This document shows positions 1 through 9,207 of a stretch of DNA of 64,000 nt, piece after piece. Source of the stretch: Corynebacterium ciconiae DSM 44920 (GTDB lineage: Bacteria > Actinomycetota > Actinomycetes > Mycobacteriales > Mycobacteriaceae). Each line of letters opens with the position of its first letter. Position 1 is the first letter of the stretch. Made by a program: the position numbers and the translations under genes. Under the pieces are notes generated by a model, which ran no database searches, was not told where the DNA came from, and saw nothing but the letters and a program-made list of their open reading frames with translations. The stretch is taken from positions 2,356,001 to 2,420,000 of the forward strand of contig NZ_CP047189.1 of the NCBI RefSeq assembly GCF_030440575.1, read 5' to 3'.

Positions 1-85
1 GGCATTACGCGCGTCGACGCCCACTCTTCCTCCCTGGCCGCCTATTAGCTCCCAGCGGGGTCTGTCACCTTTTCAAGCGGCTACC

Positions 86-1231
86 ATGAGATTCATGCTG
101 GAAGCCTTGCCCGTCTCACCCGCTGATCCCGCCGCGATCCTGCCCGATCTTGCCGCCGCACTCGCCGGCGAACGCAGCCTGCTGCCCCTGCCTGCCGCGG
201 ATCGCGCCCGGGCGCAGCAACTGGCCCGCACCATGCGCGTGGGCGAGCCGATCGATCCGGAGGTGGCGCTGGTGATGTCTACCTCCGGCTCCACCGGCAC
301 ACCGAAGGGGGCGCTGCTCAGCGGGGAAAACCTCGCCGCCTCGGCGGTGGCCACCCACAACGCCCTGCATGGGCCCGGGTCGTGGGTGCTGGCTCTACCC
401 GCTCACCACATCGCCGGCATCCAGGTGCTCGTGCGCAGCATCCTCGCCGAGACCACCCCCACTGTCCTCGACGTCTCCCGCGGCTTTAACCTCACCGCCT
501 TCGCCAGCGCTACCGCCGAAGCCCGGCGCACAGGCGGTGATGATCCGCTCTACACCGCGCTCGTCCCCAATCAGCTGCACAAGGCCTTAGAGTCCTTGCA
601 GGGCATCGAGGCTTTGCGGCTTTACGACGCCATCCTCATCGGCGGCGGACCCACCACCGACAGCACCCGCGCGGCCGCGAAGCGCCTCGGGATCTCGGTG
701 GTGTGCACCTATGGTTCCTCGGAGACCGCCGGCGGCTGCATCTACGATGGCGTGCCTATCGAATGGGCCTCGGTGAAGCTCACCGGCACGCAAGGACGCA
801 TTCACCTCGGCGGGCCGATGGTGGCCCGCGGCTACCGCAATGTGGGGGCGAAGGAGACAGACGCCTTCGCCCACCCAGGGTGGTTTTCTACCAGCGATTG
901 CGGCTATATCAGCGATGGCGTGCTGCACGTGACCGGGCGGCTGGATGCGATCATCTCCTCCGGCGGGTTGAAACTGCACCCCGAGGTACTGGAGCAGGAG
1001 CTGCTCAATATCGCAGGCGTGGATAGTGCCTGCGTCACCGGTATTCCCGACGCCCGGCTGGGCCAGGCGATCGTGGCCGCCTACTCCGGCAGCGCACGCG
1101 TGGGCGAGATCATCGAGGCACTCGATCACCTACCCCGCTGGCAGCTGCCCAAGCAGTTACTGCGGGTCGATGCCCTACCCACCACTGGTCCCGGCAAGGT
1201 GGATAGGCGGGCTGTGGCTCGGCTGTTTTAA
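86..1231 (+). CDS. menE: o-succinylbenzoate-CoA ligase
   Basis: Activates o-succinylbenzoate with ATP and CoA in menaquinone synthesis, in the cytoplasm. The 381-residue protein is an ANL-family adenylating enzyme: P-loop STSGSTGTPK at residues 65-74, the YGSSETAGG motif near 210, the GRLD hinge near 288 and the catalytic C-terminal lysine in GPGKVDRR (K371). It is short for the ANL family, as is usual for actinobacterial MenE. The start at 86 gives a normal N-terminus; the in-frame ATG at 95 is an alternative. menA lies less than 1 kb downstream on the same strand, which supports the pathway. The last codons are followed by a duplicated word (TCGGCTGTTTTA twice, near 1218 and 1235). Confidence 0.93.
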   Translation: MRFMLEALPVSPADPAAILPDLAAALAGERSLLPLPAADRARAQQLARTMRVGEPIDPEVALVMSTSGSTGTPKGALLSGENLAASAVATHNALHGPGSWVLALPAHHIAGIQVLVRSILAETTPTVLDVSRGFNLTAFASATAEARRTGGDDPLYTALVPNQLHKALESLQGIEALRLYDAILIGGGPTTDSTRAAAKRLGISVVCTYGSSETAGGCIYDGVPIEWASVKLTGTQGRIHLGGPMVARGYRNVGAKETDAFAHPGWFSTSDCGYISDGVLHVTGRLDAIISSGGLKLHPEVLEQELLNIAGVDSACVTGIPDARLGQAIVAAYSGSARVGEIIEALDHLPRWQLPKQLLRVDALPTTGPGKVDRRAVARLF

Positions 1232-1242
1232 CCTCGGCTGTT

Positions 1243-2109
1243 TTAGCCTAGAGCCCGCCCCAGCTGCTGCACGTCCTCGACGCTATAGAGCTGGGCGATA
1301 GCGGCATCGTTGCCACGAGATAGGTTGCTGCGCACCAACGGCCGCCACGCCGCGGAGGGAAGCAGCGGAAAGTGAGCAGGTCTGGGGCGTACCTGCGCCA
1401 CGGGCAGGCCGGCACGCAAGGCCGCGTGGTGCAGGAAAAGATCATCACAGCGCAGACTCGCCCCAAGATCCTGTCTGCTCAGCTGGGCGAGGGTGTGCAC
1501 GAAGCGCGGCGGATAGCACACCGCGCTCACCCCAGTGGCCACGTGCAGCAGAGAGGCATCGGTGCTACGCACCGGCCGCCACTGGCTATAGGGGGCGATG
1601 CGCTGGTTGTTCAGCCTGATGCGGTGGGCGCGGTGAGCGGTGATGTGGTGGGGCCGGGCGGCGTCGATAAGCCGAGGCACGCACCAGGGAAGATAGAGCA
1701 CATCATCATCAATGGTGATAAGCCATCGCCCAGGATGGGCCCGCGCCGCGGGAAGATATTTTGTGTGCGGCCCCAAGCCCGGTTCTGCCTTGCGGATGCG
1801 CAGGCCACGATCGCACAGCCGCTGTAGGCCGGCTGGACGCGGGGCGGCATAGTCCCGCGGTTCGAGCCACAGCTCCACTGGGCCGGCATGGGCCACTGAC
1901 TCGATGGCCAAATGCACCCACCGCAACCGCCGACCGTGACTGGTGAGCGTGATGATCACCTCGGGGTGCTGCGGCAGCGGGGTGCGCGAGGTGCGGTTAC
2001 GCCACATCAGCCGCAGCAGCAGCGGTAGATGCAGCAGCGCGTTAAGCGCCGCGGACAATAGATAACCCAGCCACACGCGCTTGAGCGTAGCCCACCTGCG
2101 CGCGCTCAC
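1243..2109 (-). CDS. putative glycosyltransferase (DDD motif)
   Basis: A 288-residue protein with an N-terminal hydrophobic stretch (about 14-36) and then a soluble domain. It contains VIITLTSHGRR near 51 and WLITIDDDVLYLP near 128-140, which look like the nucleotide-sugar and DxD metal-binding elements of a GT-A fold enzyme. Donor and acceptor cannot be told. It sits between menE and menA on the opposite strand, so it is not part of menaquinone synthesis by operon logic. Its GTG start (2109) lies 58 bases from the chosen menA start, so the two are divergent. An exact copy of the dispersed 13-mer lies inside it at 1660-1672, encoding Leu-Ile-Asp-Ala. Confidence 0.6.
   Translation of the reverse strand: MSARRWATLKRVWLGYLLSAALNALLHLPLLLRLMWRNRTSRTPLPQHPEVIITLTSHGRRLRWVHLAIESVAHAGPVELWLEPRDYAAPRPAGLQRLCDRGLRIRKAEPGLGPHTKYLPAARAHPGRWLITIDDDVLYLPWCVPRLIDAARPHHITAHRAHRIRLNNQRIAPYSQWRPVRSTDASLLHVATGVSAVCYPPRFVHTLAQLSRQDLGASLRCDDLFLHHAALRAGLPVAQVRPRPAHFPLLPSAAWRPLVRSNLSRGNDAAIAQLYSVEDVQQLGRALG
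1660..1672 (-). repeat. dispersed 13-mer GCTTATCGACGCC, exact copy
   Basis: Exact copy on the minus strand inside the glycosyltransferase gene. One of seven exact copies in this window. Confidence 0.9.
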
Positions 2110-2167
2110 TCAGCTTGGCCACCCCGAACACCGTGGCCGGCTAAGCCGCGGGGTAGAAATAATAGCT

Positions 2168-3064
2168 ATGCAGAACTCCCGCTCCACCGCCACCGCCGCC
2201 GATTGGCTCGAAGGAGCCCGACCGCACACCTGGGCCAATGCCTTCGCCCCCGTGATTGCCGGCACGGGGGCGGCCGCCTACGCCCACGGGGCTTCCCTGC
2301 CCCGGGCGCTGCTGGCGCTGCTGGTGGCGTGGGCGTTGATCGTGGGCGTGAACTACGCCAATGATTATTCCGATGGCATCCGCGGAACCGACGATCATCG
2401 CTCGGGGCCGCTGCGGCTCACAGGCTCGGGTCTGGCCGCCCCAGCGAAGGTGAAGCGGGCCGCCTTCGGCGCCTTCGGCGTGGCCGCCGCGGCTGGGGTG
2501 GTGCTTTCCATCATGAGCGCATGGTGGCTGATTCTGGTGGGCGCGGCCTGTATCGCCGGGGCGTGGTTCTACACCGGCGGCACCCGCCCCTATGGCTATC
2601 ACGGCCTAGGCGAGGTCTCTGTGTTCGTCTTCTTTGGCCTGGTGGCGGTGCTCGGCACCGAATTCACCCAGTCGGGCGCCATCAGTGGCGTGGGCGTGCT
2701 GCTGGCGGTGAGCATCGGCGCGCTGTCCGCCGCGGTGAATCTGGCGAATAACCTGCGCGATATCCCCTCCGATAGCGCGAGCGGCAAGACCACCCTGGCG
2801 GTACTGCTGGGCGATCGACGCACCCGCATCCTATGGTGCGGTCTCGTTGCCGTGCCGCTGGTGGCAATGGTGGCCCTCGCTATAGCTGCCACCTGGTGGA
2901 GCCTGCTGGCAGCTACAGCCGTGCCCTTCCTCCTCGCCGCCGCCCGCCCAGTGCGTGGTGGCGCCACCGGTGCGGCACTCATCCCAGTGCTGGGGCTCAC
3001 TGGCCGGGGGATGTTTGTATTCTCCCTCGTACAGGCCGTGATGCTGGCCCTGGCCGGCTCCTAG
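2168..3064 (+). CDS. menA: 1,4-dihydroxy-2-naphthoate polyprenyltransferase
   Basis: Prenylates 1,4-dihydroxy-2-naphthoate to demethylmenaquinone in the membrane. The 298-residue protein has about eight or nine hydrophobic helices and the UbiA-family prenyl-diphosphate/Mg motif ANDYSDGIRGTDD near residues 60-72. A second Asp-rich loop, NLANNLRDIPSD, is near 191-202. The open frame extends upstream to 2081, but that extension is not membrane-like and overlaps the start of the divergent gene; the ATG at 2168 gives the usual N-terminus (SWLEGARPHTW-type, here DWLEGARPHTW). The bases TAGAAATAATAGCT just before the ATG are AT-rich with no clear Shine-Dalgarno, so a very short leader is possible. 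menE is upstream. Confidence 0.92.
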   Translation: MQNSRSTATAADWLEGARPHTWANAFAPVIAGTGAAAYAHGASLPRALLALLVAWALIVGVNYANDYSDGIRGTDDHRSGPLRLTGSGLAAPAKVKRAAFGAFGVAAAAGVVLSIMSAWWLILVGAACIAGAWFYTGGTRPYGYHGLGEVSVFVFFGLVAVLGTEFTQSGAISGVGVLLAVSIGALSAAVNLANNLRDIPSDSASGKTTLAVLLGDRRTRILWCGLVAVPLVAMVALAIAATWWSLLAATAVPFLLAAARPVRGGATGAALIPVLGLTGRGMFVFSLVQAVMLALAGS

Positions 3065-3067
3065 CGC

Positions 3068-3388
3068 TTAACGCCGCGCGAGCTCTTCTTGCACCCACTT
3101 CTTGTGGGCCTTGCGCTGCTCGTCCCACTGCGCCATCTCGCTCGTTACCCGCATGCGCAGGCTACTGAACAGCAACAGCGAGAGCGGGAATGCCACGAGC
3201 AATGCCAACAGGGCGCAGATCAGCCACGGCACGGGCGAATCAATGAGCACCGCGGCCCCCTTGATGAGCGCGGTGAGCGCGGCAAAAAGCACAATGCGGG
3301 CGCCGGCATACAGCGCCGAGTCTTTCCACGCTCGGTTACGTAGCTGTGTATCCAACTCTGGTGCGTGCGTTTCAACCCTGCTAGTCAC
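3068..3388 (-). CDS. DUF4229-type small membrane protein
   Basis: A 106-residue protein with two hydrophobic helices (about 26-48 and 53-76) and a charged C-terminal tail (QWDEQRKAHKKWVQEELARR). It resembles the DUF4229 family found next to menA in actinobacteria; the function is unknown. It converges on menA with a gap of 3 bases. GTG start at 3388. Confidence 0.7.
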   Translation of the reverse strand: MTSRVETHAPELDTQLRNRAWKDSALYAGARIVLFAALTALIKGAAVLIDSPVPWLICALLALLVAFPLSLLLFSSLRMRVTSEMAQWDEQRKAHKKWVQEELARR

Positions 3389-3471
3389 AAGGTTTGAGTG
3401 TAGCCGTATCCTTGGGGGAAGAACACGTTCAAGCCCGCATCATGTGTCTAAGAGATCGGAGTTGTCAGCGA

Positions 3472-3810
3472 GTGGGTCGTCTTATCGTCCTCATTCTCAT
3501 CATTGCCGCCCTAGTGCTGATCTGGAAGGCCTTCGGGCCCTCGAGTTGGAAGCGTCGCCAACAGATCCAGCAGCCGCAGCGCCCCGTGATCAAAGGCCCA
3601 GATGATGATGAGGAGTTTCTCTGGGAGTTGGAAAAGCGCCAATTTAAAGAGCGCCGCGCCCGCGAACAGCAGCGTCAACGCGAGGAACAGGAGGCAGCTG
3701 AGCGCCGCCGCCGCGAGCAACGCCGCACCGGCTCCCAAGGCTCAGACACCCCACCGGATGATCCCACTGCCTCTGAAGGCGACGATCTTGGGGAGCAACC
3801 GGGCACCTAA
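3472..3810 (+). CDS. small membrane-anchored charged protein, unknown
   Basis: A 112-residue protein with one N-terminal transmembrane helix (GRLIVLILIIAALVLIWKAF, residues 2-21). A long, highly charged Arg/Glu/Gln-rich region follows (about 45-85) that would form a helix or coiled coil in the cytoplasm, and then an acidic tail. The open frame begins at 3394, but GTG at 3472 is preferred: it has GGAG about nine bases upstream and starts directly at the membrane helix. I do not recognise a family. It lies head to head with the DUF4229 gene and ends one base before the end of rmlA. Confidence 0.6.
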   Translation: MGRLIVLILIIAALVLIWKAFGPSSWKRRQQIQQPQRPVIKGPDDDEEFLWELEKRQFKERRAREQQRQREEQEAAERRRREQRRTGSQGSDTPPDDPTASEGDDLGEQPGT

Positions 3811-3811
3811 G

Positions 3812-4705
3812 CTAGTGCGCGCCGCGGGCCGCTGCGGCGTGCTCGCGCTGCAGAATCTCCGCCAAATAGGCGCCGTAGCCGGACTTATCCAGCTGCTGCG
3901 CCCGCGCATGTAGATCTGCATCGGTGATCAGCCCCATGCGCCAGGCCACCTCTTCCGGACAGCTGATCTTGAGCCCCTGGCGCTTCTCGATGGTGCGCAC
4001 AAAATCACCAGCATCCATCAATGATTCATGCGTTCCGGTATCGAGCCAGGCAGTGCCGCGCGGCAGCACCTCCACCTGCAATGCCTGCTGCTGCAGGTAG
4101 TGGTTGTTGATGTCCGTGATCTCAAGCTCCCCGCGGGCGCTGGGGCTGAGACCGGCGGCGATATCTACCACCGAGTTGTCATAGAAATACAGCCCCGGCA
4201 CGGCGAAGTGCGAGCGCGGATCGGCGGGTTTTTCCTCCAGGGACAGCGCATTGCCATCGCTGTCGAATTCCACCACCCCATAGGCGCTGGGATCGGCCAC
4301 CCAGTAGGCAAAGATGGCCCCGCCTTGCACATCGGCAAAGCGGCGCAGCTGCGTGCCTAGGCCGGCGCCATAGAAGATGTTATCGCCCAGAATCAGCGCC
4401 ACACTGTCATCTCCGATGTGCTCTCGGCCGATACGGAACGCATCCGCCAAGCCCCGCGGGGAGTCTTGGGTGGCGAAGCTCAGGGAGATCCCAAACTGGG
4501 AGCCGTCCCCGAGGAGGCGTCGAAACTGCGACTCATCCCGCGGGTCCACGATCACGAGGATATCCTCGATGCCTGCCAGCATTAGCGTGGACAGCGGATA
4601 GTAAATCATGGGCTTGTCATACACCGGCACCAGCTGTTTCGACACCCCGAGGGTGATCGGCCACAGCCGCGAGCCCGTGCCGCCGGCGAGAATGATGCCC
4701 TTCAC
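3812..4705 (-). CDS. rmlA: glucose-1-phosphate thymidylyltransferase
   Basis: Makes dTDP-glucose from glucose-1-phosphate and dTTP, the first step of dTDP-L-rhamnose synthesis. The 297-residue protein begins [16 protein letters not shown], the nucleotide-binding signature of sugar nucleotidyltransferases. It also has [13 protein letters not shown] and LGDNIFYG (near 107), both typical of RmlA. It starts with GTG overlapping the rmlC stop by one base (TAGTG), so the two are translationally coupled. It is the last gene of rmlB-rmlC-rmlA. Confidence 0.95.
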   Translation of the reverse strand: MKGIILAGGTGSRLWPITLGVSKQLVPVYDKPMIYYPLSTLMLAGIEDILVIVDPRDESQFRRLLGDGSQFGISLSFATQDSPRGLADAFRIGREHIGDDSVALILGDNIFYGAGLGTQLRRFADVQGGAIFAYWVADPSAYGVVEFDSDGNALSLEEKPADPRSHFAVPGLYFYDNSVVDIAAGLSPSARGELEITDINNHYLQQQALQVEVLPRGTAWLDTGTHESLMDAGDFVRTIEKRQGLKISCPEEVAWRMGLITDADLHARAQQLDKSGYGAYLAEILQREHAAAARGAH

Positions 4706-5325
4706 TACTGCGCTTCCTCGTTAGCCAACACCCACGCATCCTTATAGGCGTTGAGCAGCTGCTCGCACTCCTCGACGGTGGGCAGGTATTCCCGCGCCTC
4801 GTCGAGTCCCGGGGCGGAGCGATCCTTATCGCTGAGAATCGGCTCGGTGACCGGCCATTCGATCCCCAGGCTGCTATCGAGCGGGTCGATGCCATAATCC
4901 ACGTTCGGATCGTATTCCGAGGAGGTGAGATAGCAGACGACCGCGTCGCTCACCGCGGCAAAGCCATGGGCAAAGCCGTCCGGAATATAGAGACAGCGGC
5001 GGTTCTCCGCGGAGAGGCTGATCCCTTCCCAGCGGCCGAAGGTATCGGAGCCAACACGCACATCCACCAGCACATCCCAGATTTCTCCCGCAACGCAGGT
5101 GACATACTTTTGCTGTCCCGGAGGAACCGCGGTGAAGTGCAGCCCGCGCAGCACCCCCGCCTGGGAGACCGACATGTTCGCCTGCTGCAAGGCGAAGGGG
5201 TGGCCGGTGAAGGATTCGAACTCGGAGGCCTTAAACCACTCGTGGAAACTGCCCCGCGCATCGGGGTGCACGGTGGGCTCGGTGTAAAAACTGGGCAGGG
5301 TGGAGAGCTCTTTCAACATAAGCAC
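4705..5325 (-). CDS. rmlC: dTDP-4-dehydrorhamnose 3,5-epimerase
   Basis: Epimerises dTDP-4-keto-6-deoxyglucose at C3 and C5. The 206-residue cupin has the conserved RGLHF segment (catalytic His near 62) and [11 protein letters not shown] near 114-124. In C. glutamicum, as I recall, RmlC is fused to the reductase RmlD. Here the frame stops at normal RmlC length and no RmlD follows in the window. Adjacent start codons (MLML) leave the exact start uncertain by two codons. Confidence 0.93.
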   Translation of the reverse strand: MLMLKELSTLPSFYTEPTVHPDARGSFHEWFKASEFESFTGHPFALQQANMSVSQAGVLRGLHFTAVPPGQQKYVTCVAGEIWDVLVDVRVGSDTFGRWEGISLSAENRRCLYIPDGFAHGFAAVSDAVVCYLTSSEYDPNVDYGIDPLDSSLGIEWPVTEPILSDKDRSAPGLDEAREYLPTVEECEQLLNAYKDAWVLANEEAQ

Positions 5326-5373
5326 TACTGTAGTGGCGCCCGGTATCTGGGGGCACCCTGCCGCCTCTGCCAG

Positions 5374-6357
5374 CTAGAGGCCACGGGCAGCGTAGCGCTG
5401 CTCCGAGCGAGCATAGGCCGATTCCCACCACTGCGGGTTGCTGCGATAAAACTCCACCGTCTCCTCCAGTCCAGAGCGCAGGGTGGTGTGTAGCGGCTTC
5501 CAGCCGAGGGCCTCGGTGGAACTGGGATCGATTGCGTATCGACGATCATGGCCAGGGCGATCGCGCACATATTCAATGTCCCCGCCGCCGATGATATCCA
5601 CCAGTAGCTCCGCCACCTGCCTATTGGAGGCCTGGCCGTGGGCGCCAATGAGATAGGTGGAGCCGATCTCGCCGGCATCGATGATCCGCCACACCGCATC
5701 GTTGTGGTCATCCACGTGAATCCAGTCGCGTACGTTACGGCCATCGCCGTAGAGCAACACCGACTCGCCGCGCAGTAGTTTGAGAATCTGGCGGGGGATG
5801 AGTTTCTCGGGGTGCTGATAAGGGCCGTAGTTGTTGCTGCAATTAGAGATCGTGGCGCGCAGCCCGAAGGAGCGCACGAAGGCGCGGATCATGTGATCAC
5901 TGGCGGCCTTTGACGCCGAATAAGGCGAGGAGGGGCAATACGGGGTATCCACGGTGAACATCTCCGCAGTATCCAGCGGCAGATCCCCATACACCTCGTC
6001 GGTGGAGATGTGGTGCATGCGCACCCCATGGGCCACCGCGCACTTGGCCACGGTCACCGTGCCCTCCACATTGGTGCGGGCAAAGAGCTCCGGGTGGTCG
6101 ATGGAGTTGTCGTTATGGCTTTCCGCGGCGAAGTGCACCACGAGGTCGGCGTCGTGAAGCACCTCGTGCATCAGCTGCTCATCACAGACATCGCCCTGCA
6201 CCAGCTGGGCATCCGTGCCGGCGAGGCTATCTGCGTTGGCGGCATAGGTGAGCGCGTCCACCACGGTGATGCGCTCCACCTCGGGGCGAGTGAGCCGGGT
6301 GCGACGCACGAAATTCGCGCCGATGAAACCAGCGCCGCCGGTGACCACGATGTGCAC
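5374..6357 (-). CDS. rmlB: dTDP-glucose 4,6-dehydratase
   Basis: Converts dTDP-glucose to dTDP-4-keto-6-deoxyglucose using bound NAD. The 327-residue short-chain dehydrogenase has the Rossmann motif GGAGFIGANFV (7-17), HFAAESHNDNS near 74-84, the catalytic STDEVYG near 117-123 and the YSASK motif near 146-150. First gene of the rml set. It follows ccsB on the same strand after 34 bases, so read-through from the cytochrome cluster is possible. L-rhamnose links arabinogalactan to peptidoglycan in mycolic-acid actinobacteria, so this is probably envelope synthesis. Confidence 0.95.
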   Translation of the reverse strand: MHIVVTGGAGFIGANFVRRTRLTRPEVERITVVDALTYAANADSLAGTDAQLVQGDVCDEQLMHEVLHDADLVVHFAAESHNDNSIDHPELFARTNVEGTVTVAKCAVAHGVRMHHISTDEVYGDLPLDTAEMFTVDTPYCPSSPYSASKAASDHMIRAFVRSFGLRATISNCSNNYGPYQHPEKLIPRQILKLLRGESVLLYGDGRNVRDWIHVDDHNDAVWRIIDAGEIGSTYLIGAHGQASNRQVAELLVDIIGGGDIEYVRDRPGHDRRYAIDPSSTEALGWKPLHTTLRSGLEETVEFYRSNPQWWESAYARSEQRYAARGL

Positions 6358-6391
6358 GATGGAGTCCTTTTCTCGCTCAGAGCGCGACGCT

Positions 6392-7435
6392 TTAATTCAG
6401 CCCAGCGTAGGAGTGCAGGCCCGAGGTGACCATGTTGATGAAGAACAGGTTGAACACCATGGTGGCCAGGCACACCACGTTGATCCACGCGGAGAACACG
6501 CGGCTAAAAGAAGGGATAGCACGGGCGTGCAGATAAGCGGCCAGCAGCACCCACGTCACCAGAGACATGGTCTCCTTCGGATCCCAGCCCCAGAAACGGC
6601 CCCAGGCCGATTCCGCCCAAATGGCACCCAAGGCGATACCCAGACCAAAAATCGGCAGCGCCCAAATGGCGGTCTTGTAGGCGATCTGGTCCAGTACCTT
6701 CGCCTCGGGTAGCGGCCGAGCAACCCGGCCGAGGAAGGAGGCGGGTTCCTTGCCCTTGGGGAACCGGCTACGGAAAAGGAACACCAAGGAACCCACCCCA
6801 GACAGCATGCAAATCGAGGCGCCGGTGACCACGGTGGAGACGTGGATGGGATACCACATGGACTGCAGGGCCGGCACCAGCGGCGCCGACTCTGCGTAAA
6901 GCTTGGTGCCGCCGAAGAACATCAGTGCCAACACTGGGGTCAGCACCCACGGCCACAGGGCCGGGATGGCGCGGGAGGTGATCATCAACGCCGTGACCAC
7001 CATGGTGCCGAAGGTGATCACCGAGACGTACTCATAAAGGTTGCCGAAGGGGAAGCGGGATGCGGAGATACCGCGCAACACCAGGGAGGTGCCGTGCAGC
7101 ACAATACCGAGGAACACCATGGTCTGCGCCATGTTGGCAAAGCGCTGGGCCTTCGCCTCGAGGCTCTCTGCCTTCTCAGCGGCGGAGGCTGCTTCCGTAT
7201 CGGCGGTGGGGGCATCAGCGGCCACACCGGAGCTGCCCGAACCTGCAGCGGAGCCGCCAGAACCTGCACCCACGAGCGCGGATTGGTTCTGCTCCACCGT
7301 GGTTTCCACGGCTGCGGTGTGTTTGACGTAATAGACGATCGCGAGCACGAGCGCCAAGAAGTACACCACAAACGCCGAGGCGAAGGTGAGATCCGAGAAC
7401 GTCGCTACAGATTGATTAACCGGCAGGGAATTCAC
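6392..7435 (-). CDS. ccsB: cytochrome c biogenesis protein CcsB/CcsA family
   Basis: Membrane subunit of the System II heme-delivery and ligation machine. The 347-residue protein has about eight hydrophobic helices and the tryptophan-rich heme-handling motif WGRFWGWDPKE in the C-terminal half. Conserved histidines occur in HGTSL and YPIHVS. A Gly/Ser/Ala-rich linker (about 50-90) separates the first helix from the core. It follows resB on the same strand after 107 bases, forming a ccdA-resB-ccsB set. Confidence 0.92.
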   Translation of the reverse strand: MNSLPVNQSVATFSDLTFASAFVVYFLALVLAIVYYVKHTAAVETTVEQNQSALVGAGSGGSAAGSGSSGVAADAPTADTEAASAAEKAESLEAKAQRFANMAQTMVFLGIVLHGTSLVLRGISASRFPFGNLYEYVSVITFGTMVVTALMITSRAIPALWPWVLTPVLALMFFGGTKLYAESAPLVPALQSMWYPIHVSTVVTGASICMLSGVGSLVFLFRSRFPKGKEPASFLGRVARPLPEAKVLDQIAYKTAIWALPIFGLGIALGAIWAESAWGRFWGWDPKETMSLVTWVLLAAYLHARAIPSFSRVFSAWINVVCLATMVFNLFFINMVTSGLHSYAGLN

Positions 7436-7542
7436 TAGTCGTCCTATCCCGTCAAGAGTTGATTCTTCGTGAGAGTGTATCGAACCTCAGGGCAATTTCA
7501 TACAAGCCTGCCCTTCCACCCACTGGTCCCAGCGGGGCGAAT

Positions 7543-9165
7543 TTAGCCCTTGATGTGGCGGGCATCCACCTCAGGATCAAAGTCCTCATCGTCCGGATCC
7601 GGTAGCCCGTAGAGGGCGCGGGCCAGCTCGTCGTGCTCCTCGCCCCACCCGGCGCGGTCGGTGCGGGCCAATCCGCCGGTCTCTACGTGGGTGCCACCAT
7701 CAGCAGCGTGCACGCGAATCCAGATGCGGCGGCGTTTAATGGCCAGCGAGCCCACCAGCCCACCCAGGGTGATCAGTGTGGTGATCAGCACCCAGATCTG
7801 GGTGGAATCGTGGCTGATCTGAAGGTTCACAAATTCCTTGGCGCCGTCGAAGGTGACGGTGGTGCCATCATCGAGGGTCACGGAATCGCCCTGCAGCAGG
7901 TTCACGCGCTCCAGCTTCTGCAACTGTCCGGTGTGCACCAGGGAGGGGTCTAGGCTCCACAAGGATTGGCCGCGTCCGGTATCCAGCCCAGCGTCGCCGC
8001 GGTAGATATCGATAGCCAGGGCGGGATCCTGCATGGCGGGAAATGCCGAGGACAGCAGCTCGTTGTTCTCTCCCGACCAAGCGGCGGTGGGGGCGAAGAG
8101 GCCCTCGATCGCAATCTGGTTTTGGCGGCGCTCCGATAGCTCCTCATACATGCCCGCCGGCGGGTCGAAACGCATCGCGCCCGAGGAAAGGAAGAAGGTG
8201 GGATCATCGGGGCGGAACTGCAGGGTTTGGGTGCGGCTTTCCCCATCGGGCCAGGTGACGGTGACGGTGGGGGCGAAGCCGTGGCCCTGCAAATAGATGC
8301 GATCGCCGGCGATGCGCAGCGGATGGTTCACCCGCAGCTCGTAGTCCTTCCACGTGGAGGGATCGGAATACACCTCATCGCCCTCGGCCCAGGAGACATT
8401 GCTGTGGAACATCTCTGCTTGGCCGTTGGGCAGATAGTCGGCGGTGAAGTCATGCACATCGAGGCAGAAAGGATTGAGGCTGGTGCCATCGAAGGTGGCG
8501 CCATGGCGGAAGCTGTCATAGTTAGCCACCGCGGTGTTGCAGAACTGCGACTCCTCGGTATCGGCCACCACGATCACCTGGCCCTCGTAGTAGCTCAACC
8601 GCCCCCATGCCATGGTGATGAGCATGCCCACCAGGCCCAGGTGGAATACCAGGTTTGCCAGCTCGCGGGCATATCCCTTCTCCCCGGCGAGGGAACGCTG
8701 GCCCATACGGTCCTGCTCCGCCGAGTATTCCTTCAGCCGCCAGCCCTTCATGCAGCTGCGGGCGGCGGCAAGAACCTCATCCTCGCTGGCGGCCACGGTG
8801 CCGCGGGAGTGGTGCGGGAGTCGCTCCAGCCGTTTCGGCGCACGCACCGGAGGCTGCTTCATAGCCTGGTAGTGCTCCCAGCTGCGCGGCAGAATGCAGC
8901 CGATCAAAGACACAAACAGCAGCACGTAAATGGCGGTGAACCAAGTGGAGCTGAAGACGTCGAAAAGCTGCAGCTTGTCGTAGATCTCGGCGATACGACC
9001 ATTGGTGGCAATGTATTCATCCACCTTGGACTCGTTCAGGCTGCGCTGCGGCAATAGGGCACCGGGGATGGCGCCTAGGGCCAGCAGGAAAAGCAGGATG
9101 AGCGCGGTGCGCATGCTGGTGAGCCAGTTCCATGCGCGAACGACATAGCGATTGAGGGTATTCAT
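7543..9165 (-). CDS. resB: cytochrome c biogenesis protein ResB
   Basis: Partner of CcsB in System II cytochrome c maturation; carries heme across the membrane to the outer-face ligation site. The 540-residue protein has N-terminal helices (about 16-36 and 75-92), a helix near 185-205, a large extracytoplasmic domain (about 205-450) and a last helix (IWVLITTLITLGGLVGSLAIK, about 450-470), with a cytoplasmic tail. It includes the family hallmark LALGAIPGALLPQ near 24-36. Part of the minus-strand heme/cytochrome block. Confidence 0.92.
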   Translation of the reverse strand: MNTLNRYVVRAWNWLTSMRTALILLFLLALGAIPGALLPQRSLNESKVDEYIATNGRIAEIYDKLQLFDVFSSTWFTAIYVLLFVSLIGCILPRSWEHYQAMKQPPVRAPKRLERLPHHSRGTVAASEDEVLAAARSCMKGWRLKEYSAEQDRMGQRSLAGEKGYARELANLVFHLGLVGMLITMAWGRLSYYEGQVIVVADTEESQFCNTAVANYDSFRHGATFDGTSLNPFCLDVHDFTADYLPNGQAEMFHSNVSWAEGDEVYSDPSTWKDYELRVNHPLRIAGDRIYLQGHGFAPTVTVTWPDGESRTQTLQFRPDDPTFFLSSGAMRFDPPAGMYEELSERRQNQIAIEGLFAPTAAWSGENNELLSSAFPAMQDPALAIDIYRGDAGLDTGRGQSLWSLDPSLVHTGQLQKLERVNLLQGDSVTLDDGTTVTFDGAKEFVNLQISHDSTQIWVLITTLITLGGLVGSLAIKRRRIWIRVHAADGGTHVETGGLARTDRAGWGEEHDELARALYGLPDPDDEDFDPEVDARHIKG

Positions 9166-9207
9166 GAGGTACTCAGCGTTATCCTTACACGAGTCTGTTC
9201 CGCGGCC

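Noticed and set aside
8..24. GCGCGTCGACGCC near the window start as another copy of the dispersed repeat
   Set aside because: It differs at three of thirteen positions; similar chance matches occur elsewhere (for example near 18200), so it was not counted.
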